DNA of 64,000 nt from Paratinospora sagittata (lineage: Eukaryota > Streptophyta > Magnoliopsida > Ranunculales > Menispermaceae): NCBI GenBank assembly GCA_035771175.1, contig CM069593.1, positions 44,204,241 to 44,268,240 on the forward strand, written 5' to 3'. A model generated the notes under the pieces. That model did not search any database. It saw nothing but the letters and a program-made list of their open reading frames with translations, and was not told the DNA's origin. Of the stretch, positions 57,541-64,000 are shown one piece after another. The translations under genes were made by a program, and so were the position numbers. Position 1 is the stretch's first letter. Each line of letters begins with the position of its first letter.

Positions 57541-57737
57541 TGTTGGCGTGAGTTGTCATTAGAATCAGTTAGAGAGATTATAGGGATGGGTATTGAATGT
57601 AAATCCCCGGTTTCAAGGATCACCCATTATTCTAGCCATAACACTTGTATATCCTAGGTTTCAATTATCTTCTATGTATATATATTTCCATCTATGTAAA
57701 GATTGCAAGAAAGCAATATACAACTTTTCCAAAAATC
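57541..57737 (+). repeat. Copia 3 3' LTR
   Basis: The 197-bp LTR begins TGTTGGCGTGAG directly after the polypurine tract and ends CCAAAAATC before the duplication CTTTC. It differs from the 5' LTR by several substitutions, the single-copy 58-bp segment and a small gap near TATATCCTAG, so the element is not very recent. Confidence 0.87.
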
Positions 57738-57799
57738 CTTTCAACATACTTGCTCCAATTTACAAGCGACTAAACAGTGAGGTATGTTTTAATTGTCTT

Positions 57800-58115
57800 G
57801 AGTTTGTTTGGATTTTCTGTGTTTTGATTTCTGGGTACCCTTTAATCTGTTTTAATTGTTTTTGTGTTTGTTTGGATTTTCTCTGTGTTTTGATTTCTGG
57901 GTACCCTTTAATCTGTTTTAATTGTTTTTTGTGTTTGTTTGGATTTTCTGTGTGTTTTGATTTCTAGGTGCCCTTTAATCTGTTTTAAATGTTTTTTTTT
58001 TTTGTGTTTGTTTGGATTTTCTCTGTTTTGATTTCTGGGTATCCTTTAATCTGTTTCAAATTGTTTTTGGGTTTGTTTGTTTGAGTATGTGTGTTCTCAT
58101 TTCTGGGTACTCTTT
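57800..58115. repeat. Intronic minisatellite, ~64-bp units
   Basis: Four to five tandem units share TTTGATTTCTGGGTACCC, TTTAATCTGTTTTAATTG and GTGTTTGTTTGGATTTTC. They lie in the intron between the exons ending at 57781 and starting at 58126 of the broken endonuclease gene. Units differ mainly in length of T tracts. Confidence 0.85.
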
Positions 58116-58621
58116 AATTTGTTAGAACCGAGAGAGCGAATTCAGATAATATTGGTTTAGCAGGAATGCGAAGATATTGGATGGGTTGTTGCAGCTTAAG
58201 TCCTCAATTATATGTTTGCAGGTGTGTGGAATTTGAATTATATTGGTGGTTTTTTACTGGGTTTTGGTAATGCAGACGAGGTCTTTGAATAAATGTTTTT
58301 GGGTGTAATTATGGTACGAGTTTTGGATTGGGAATGGAGAGCTTGTGGGTATGTATGAGAGGCGTCTTGGAGATGCAGGTTATGCTACTTACAAGCTTGG
58401 CCGGACAAATAACCGTGGAGATGGTACGGCTGTTCTTTTTGAAAATTTCCATTTTACTTCTTGGTTCTTGCTTCTACTGATTATGTTGTGATTTGAGTTG
58501 CGAATAAGGGAAGAATTAGAAGTAATTTTCTTTATTCTCTCCATGTGAATATGTAAGGTATCATTCATCAATGAGGAAGCAAAGGGCAAAGGTAAATTCT
58601 TTATTTGAGCTTTGGTTTGAT

Positions 58622-59640
58622 CCTTTTTTTTTTGGTGCCATCAGCTTTTACTTGAACTAGAAGATTGGTACTAATTACTACAACCATTCTTAGCTAGTTT
58701 TCTGGATTATGGTTTGTGTCTTTTTATGAGTATGGTGATATGTTGTTAGATTGGGTTAGGGTGATGTCATTGTTTCAAAGAATTTCAGTTGATTTTTTTT
58801 TTTTTTTTGGGCATATTCAGTTGAATTTTTAACTAGGGCTGTCACTTTTTCCTCCAAGGTTGATTTGTAGCGCACCAAATGAATATGCTGTATTCTATTT
58901 TGCTGTAATATAACCACTTTTCAGTCTCCATTGTTCTTTGCCTTTTTTTTCTTTCTTTTTTCTGTTTATGATCTATTATTTTTTTAAAACCTTATCGTTC
59001 ATATTTTCTCATTGTTGTCGTGTTTTTGTAGTTTTTAGTTGCAATTAATTTTTCAGTAATAAATATTCATACTCATGTACCAGAATACGAGACTTAATAA
59101 AGAAGAGGAGAATACTGAAAAATACAATTCCAAAATGGAGCTTTTGATAGTTTGTTACCAGCAGTAGAAGGATATAAACCAATGAAACCCATATTAGTGA
59201 TTTTTTAAAATTATTTTACATATGAACACTTACCCTATATAAAGTCCTTTAATCAACTTTACAAATCTCAACATATATAATGGATGTGATTGACTTCAAG
59301 TATTTGAGATGGATAGCCGTCTTCCCAGTCCACCAAGCATAACCTTGCCCCTCTCAAAACTCAAAAGTGAAAAACAATGAAGGAAAAAAGAAGAAGGAAC
59401 ACAATCTTTTAGGATGATCTCAATTCTCACCTTGGTGGAGGGAGCCTGGTTCCTACTCGTTAATGGCTGCAGAACCCTGGAGGGAGCCTGGTTCCTACTC
59501 GTTAATGGCTGCAGAACCCTAGAAAACTCATTACAATTACCATTTGTAATACAATTTCCTTGCAACCTAGTTTCAAGTAAGGCTAATTGTTAGACTATGA
59601 TGAAGAAGATCCATATAAAAGCAATGTGCTAAACCTGAAT
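58622..59640. other. Large intron of the endonuclease gene
   Basis: It is AT-rich, with T tracts (58624-58633, 58793-58808) and a 42-bp direct duplication (59437-59520). No exon or nested element was recognised. Confidence 0.5.
59437..59520. repeat. Tandem duplication of a 42-bp unit
   Basis: The unit starting GGAGGGAGCCTGGTTCC and ending TGCAGAACCCT occurs twice in immediate succession with no differences seen, suggesting a recent duplication. It is intronic. Confidence 0.9.
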
Positions 59641-60313
59641 GATTTCCTTGGTTTCAGGGCTTCTAACTGCAGTGAAATGAAGCCAATTCCAAGTTTTGAA
59701 CTACAAGGAGTGGTTATTCAATGATTTTGGGGACCGTGTGTCTCAGCTTTTACACATTGATCTTATTGTAAATTTTTCTCAAGGCCAAAACACCAACATA
59801 AAGAAGGAGGCTCTTGTTGTAAATACACACTTGTTGTTTCCTCACAATGCTGCTTACTGCCTCCGTCGGCTGCTGCAGGTGGTTATTTTCCAAGCCCACA
59901 AAACTACTCATGCATGTCACATTTTTTTTAACTCCCCCTTTCCTGTCCTCTTTGACTTGGATTTGTGTTATTCATATCATTTGACATCTAGCTCAGCTCT
60001 AACCTCTATGACCTCTAACTTTTTATAACATTGAATCATATAGTGAAGAACACCGGCTCCCACCTTTGCCAATCGTACTATGCGGGTAAGTCTAGTTACC
60101 TGGCAAAAAAAATTCTCTTACCATTTCAGGCACCGAATCTTCATTTCTTGATGTCTTCAATCGTGTCCTCCTTTAGAGATTGGAATGGAAGTAAAAGGGG
60201 GCATGTCTATAAATTTCTGCGTTCTCAAGGCTTTGTGTCATCTTATGATCTTGCTCATCATTACACAGACAACGACACAGATGCTCATAAGGTTGGTTAC
60301 TACATTTTTTTTT

Positions 60314-60318
<5 letters not shown>

Positions 60319-60346
<28 letters not shown>

Positions 60347-60347
60347 G
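60319..60347 (+). repeat. Run of 29 guanines
   Basis: An uninterrupted poly(G) tract follows a 13-base T tract and one A. It lies in an intron between the exons ending at 60291 and starting at 60418. It can form G-quadruplexes and is prone to length change, including sequencing error. Confidence 0.85.
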
Positions 60348-61278
60348 AGGTGAGAACAGGGTAGGGGACAGCAGGTTAGAATCCAAAGGATTATCTATTT
60401 TCATTTTTCTATCACAGTGGATCAGTCATCGAAACCACAGAGGAAATGTATGTGGGGTGGATTTTATATGGCTTCTTAATCCTACCAATGCTAGATAGTC
60501 GTTAACTAAAAGCTTCATCGAATCTCTTTTTGGAAACATCAAGGTTTGCAGAAATCACTTGTTTGCTTCTCCGCTTTAGTATCTATCATAAGTACTACAT
60601 GAATTGAATGGCTTCTCTCAATAGAGTTGTAAAAAGAAAGAATCAAGTGAAAATACTGGATGGCAAATCCCAAATTTGATTTCAACTACGGCAGTCGTAT
60701 CACTTATTCCCAGTTTTGCCAAGCTCTCGCTCAGGTATATTTTGCTGTCACTTCAACTATATTGTCTCTGGACATCTCTTAAATATCCTATTGAAGATGA
60801 ATCAGTCGTTAATTTCGGCTCCTTTTGATTGATTAGTTAGGCTTAACCAGTGACCTTCAAGGCGGCATAAGTAGTGAAGAAATGAAGTATTTTTGGGACT
60901 GTGTTGATATGAATAGAGATGGAATCATCGATCTTTCAGAGTTTAAAACAAGTCAGGTTGTTACTCCATTTGCTGCATTTGGTTTCGTTGAAACATCTGT
61001 TTTTGAGACATTTAGGATTTACGGTTCAAGTTTTTATTTGGTCTTTTTCTTGTCCATAAATGTTGCAGAGAGAACCACAAGAAAGTGAAGAGACAAAAGT
61101 TCAAACGGAAGCGGCACCAAACAAGTCTAAGGTTTCAGCAACCATTGCTTTTGATATTAAAAAGGCTGTCCTGTTCCCTCCGGAAGTCGAGAAAGGCGTG
61201 TGGCCGGAGAACTACTCTTTGTCAGACCATGCCCATCTCACTGTAGAGTTTTCCCCTGTGATGATCCATTGTTCATAG

Positions 61279-64000
61279 TTCAGATGGTAAATTTGGTATC
61301 ACTGCACATGAATCATGTTTACTTGACTTGTGCAATTTGATTACTGAATTTGTAACTTTTGTTTTGTCTTTTTTTTTTTTTCTTTCACATTCAAGACTTA
61401 CAGGATTGTTTTGTAGAAAGCAAAACAAACAAAAGAAAGTAAAACAAATAAACAGTGAAATCCCAGTAAAATTGTAAAATTCATTTTGCCACCATGCTAT
61501 TTGGTGTGGTATGAGATGTGTTTAAAAAGCTTCTTGTATTTACATTGTTGGGTACTGCTCGTTACAATCATTTGTAATTTGAAATTTGCTTTTTATTGCA
61601 ATATAATCTGCTGGTATAATGTTGCTTACTGTTGATTTAAAAGAAGTTTAAGATTCAGATTCGAAAGTTGTTAATTGTTTGTTGTTTAAATTTCAACTTA
61701 GCCTTAAATAGAACAGAGTGGAGGAAGCAGATTTATGCATCCAACTTTATGTAGTTGGAAAAAAAGTTGAGTTGAGTTTAGTTGAGTTTAAGATTCGGAT
61801 TCAAACACCTATGAATGAAGATAACTATTTCTACTAATGTTATAGAGGCTTGAATTTTTTATGTTATGGGTGCCATTGGGAGGGTGAATGAGGTATCTAA
61901 CTAGTCCAACAAAAATGTGATTAGTGAGTATTCTAATGTAACATTTTTCTTTACCTTGTCTGTGTCAAATACTCAAATATAATATTTACATTAAAAACTA
62001 AACATTTATCATATAAAAAGAAAATTACACAACCAAATATGTTCTCATGCAATATACAAAAAGTAACCACGTAATTCTACATATTCTCTATTGAACTTTT
62101 GGAATTAGAATTCCATAATCTCAACTCTTTTAGGGAAATTTGACAATATATCACGGTAAAATTTAAAAACAAAAATATAGCATGTCTCTTAATTTTTTGG
62201 ACAGATAACACTTATGAGCACTTAAAATTATACAAATACCTTTTTTCAAAAATAAATGAGTGAGAAACTAGTAAGAACTCATTTTGGGTTTGGGAACTTT
62301 TTGCTTGAAACGCCAGAAGGAAACGGGAGCATGACAAGCCAAGAACTCCTCGATGGCTAAGTGTCATTTTCTCTACAAGCATCTTTGTGTCGGATTCCCC
62401 TCTAAGTTAATGCACCACACCCTTCTTCTTCTGCCAATAATGCTGATTGAATGGTTTAGTTTGAATATGATTTTTTTTCTTATTTGTTTATATGCAAGAA
62501 GAACAGGTAAAACTCAAAAGTGTCAAAAAAGCCGACATAATATTAACTTCCTATCAAAAAAAAAAATATTGAATAAAAACCAACATTAACAGTCGATTTG
62601 GTTCCTAGTTCTGCTTATTTTTATAAAAAAAATATTGCAAATTTCTATGAAACGTCAATCTCATAATAAAACATTTTTTTACAAGCAACAGCTCAGTAGC
62701 TTCTTTGGCATTGTAATTTTATTTTATTTTTTGTACATCAAAAACTTTACTTCCATTTAGACTAGTTGACAGTTTATTTTGTTTGAGGTGCGAATGGCCA
62801 TATTGGCTCTACACTTTTTAAAACTTTCATCAGTTTGGGAGATAAAAAAAAGTAAATTCAATAGGCAAAGATCTTTCGTTTAATGCTACTAACGATAGTG
62901 AAATTTATCAATAATCTAATAAAAAATAACAGGTGGAATAAAAGTTGCTAAACAAAGTTACTTTGAGAGCTATTATTAGGGATTTTGTTTGATGTTTTAT
63001 TGTAGACTGATTTTGAATAATTAAGTTTGTTATAACTATTCCTTATGTAATTTGTTTATGTGAAAATAGCAAAATTTTGCTTCTAGCGTGGCATTGACTT
63101 CTATTGTTGGATTTCTAAGTTGGATAATTTAAATTATTTTTCCTTCTCATCAAAATTGGATGTGTTTTAAGTCATTTTTTTTCTCTGTATTTTTTTTACT
63201 GCAATTATTAGAGAAATTAATGTTCTAAATTTTAGACCGTTCACATTAAAAATGTAGGTTGAACTAATACAAACTTAATATTGCTTTAGGTAGAATTAGA
63301 GAAATTAATGTTATGAATTTCAGACCGTTTACATTAAAAATGTGAGGTTGAAGTAAGACAAACTTAATATTGCTTTAGGTAGAAATTAAAGGGTTTCACA
63401 GAGACCAGATATCTTGAATGTCATTATTTTAATCAATTATTTTGAAGGTAGAACATAAGGCCCTGTTTGCTCTTTTTTTTTTTCTTTTTGTATCTAAATT
63501 TTGAACGCACACACAAAAAGGTGTTTGGGTAACATAAAGCAAAATAAAAGGAAAAAGCACCACACCTACAATGCAATTAGATTTCTCACGTTACCTAGAT
63601 ATGTGTTGTTATTTTTGTTAGTCGTGATGTTTTAAACAAATTAAAAAAGTTACATTTCTTGTTCAAATTTGTGGTAGGTAGGGGTTTAGTGTTTTCCTTT
63701 CATCCCTCGAATATAAATCATGCAGCATTTTATCAGTTTGTTAATGAAAGATTGTGAAAGAGGTGCTCTTTTAGTCATTTGCCTAACAACAGCTCACCTT
63801 GTTTATATGGGTAGAGATATCCCTTTTATGTCACTTTTGTTTGTTTGGTCAAATTATGGCAAAAGTTTTAAATTTTAGTTGATGTTACAAAGTCTCAAAA
63901 TTGATCTTGTAATTTGTACGAGCTAAGCATGTACACTAACCTTGTGAAAGCGATTTTTGAATCAATTTGCATATTTATTTATTTGTACATAGAGATGAAT
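61279..64000. other. Intergenic AT-rich DNA to the window end
   Basis: The first ~150 bp are probably the 3' untranslated region of the endonuclease gene. No further gene, RNA or complete mobile element was recognised. A tandem duplication lies at 63211-63388. The 78-codon frame at 62353-62589 has no recognisable domain and is not called. Confidence 0.5.
63211..63388. repeat. Tandem duplication of an ~89-bp unit
   Basis: Two adjacent units (63211-63298 and 63299-63388) begin GAGAAATTAATGTT and end CTTTAGGTAGAA. They differ at several positions, so the duplication is old. Noncoding. Confidence 0.85.

Larger units (their letters stand above)
49895..57737 (+). mobile_element. Ty1/copia retrotransposon 3 (with nested composite LTR 5)
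   Basis: A plus-strand copia element inserted in an exon of the endonuclease gene, with perfect duplications CTTTC (49890-49894 and 57738-57742). The 5' LTR is 49895-50156 and the 3' LTR 57541-57737, both starting TGTTGGC. A tRNA-Met primer-binding site TGGTATCAGAGC lies at 50162-50173 and a polypurine tract GAGGGGAG at 57533-57540. Gag, protease, integrase, RT and RNase H follow in order. The gag is split by the composite element 51131-54000. There is a frameshift near 54595 and about eight in-frame stops, so it is defective. Confidence 0.92.
49655..61278 (+). pseudogene. Calcium-binding endonuclease/exonuclease/phosphatase family gene, broken
   Basis: It resembles Arabidopsis At5g54130: an N-terminal CCR4-like EEP nuclease fold and a C-terminal EF-hand. 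The first exon reads SVSCTTF to 49894, where copia 3 is inserted, and resumes at 57743 with NILAPIYKRL. Further exons: 58126-58221 (ends SSIICLQ), about 58318-58423 (NRGDG), 59658-59878 (VNTHLLFPH), about 60027-60085 (LPIVLCG), 60177-60291 (DWNGSKRGHVYKFLRS), 60418-60543 (HRNHRGNVCGVDFIW), about 60632-60734, 60837-60956 (EF-hand DMNRDGIIDLSEF) and 61069-61278 (LSDHAHLTVEFSP). Stops occur in 58126-58221 (TAA after SEFR), in 59658-59878 (TGA near the start) and at 60496 (TAG). The His, Asp and Asn motifs of the EEP core remain readable. With insertion and stops it is a pseudogene. The 5' end is uncertain. Confidence 0.88.

Noticed and set aside
59296..59565. Minus-strand ORF with a repeated RVLQPLTSRNQAPS motif
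   Set aside because: The peptide repeat is produced by the 42-bp DNA duplication inside an intron on the other strand.
61279..64000. A further gene at the right end
   Set aside because: Only short frames without domains or splice signals were found.

Overview
This is nuclear DNA from a flowering plant, most likely a woody eudicot. The signs are GT-AG introns in AT-rich DNA, plant-type genes (an auxin-conjugate hydrolase, a short-chain dehydrogenase, a calcium-binding endonuclease/exonuclease/phosphatase protein), plant Ty1/copia elements, an old endogenous caulimovirid, an L1-type LINE, SINE-like units and hAT-like MITEs. No bacterial features, rRNA, tRNA genes or CRISPR arrays were seen. 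The species cannot be named from the sequence alone.

Only one gene looks intact: a five-exon ILR1-like IAA-amino-acid hydrolase on the minus strand (1544-3394). Beside it lies a truncated, broken copy (4113-5493). Other host sequence is damaged: an unidentified exon remnant (about 511-1300), a 35-codon tail of a short-chain dehydrogenase (6221-6325), a nearly full-length short-chain dehydrogenase split by a copia element (28875-38207), and an endonuclease/exonuclease/phosphatase plus EF-hand gene split by another copia element and carrying several stops (about 49655-61278).

The rest is layered insertions. Region by region: MITE, LINE, SINE-like and short LTR-like pieces (6.7-10.2 kb); a solo LTR (10.7-13.7 kb); an endogenous pararetrovirus between TA-repeat flanks (14.25-24.67 kb) split by a second solo LTR; an AT-rich microsatellite zone (24.7-25.9 kb); a SIRE-like LTR remnant holding a palindrome array and nested MITEs (25.9-27.8 kb); copia 1 (29.6-37.9 kb) inside the dehydrogenase gene, itself split by solo LTR 3; copia 2 (39.2-45.3 kb) split by solo LTR 4; another LTR-like block (45.3-47.4 kb); a second pararetrovirus fragment (47.4-48.9 kb); and copia 3 (49.9-57.7 kb) inside the endonuclease gene, itself split by a composite made of solo LTR 5 and a 465-bp foldback.

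Three observations stand out. (1) One approximately 3-kb LTR family is present five times as solo LTRs, each with a perfect 5-bp target-site duplication, and no internal region is present. (2) Copia 1 carries what look like captured pieces of two host genes in its untranslated leader, one resembling the N-terminus of RanBP1. (3) Solo LTR 5 has lost its 3' end and instead ends in an almost perfect inverted repeat of a tRNA-like unit, yet the composite is still bounded by the original target-site duplication. Because several insertions sit in exons or in other elements, their relative order can be read directly.
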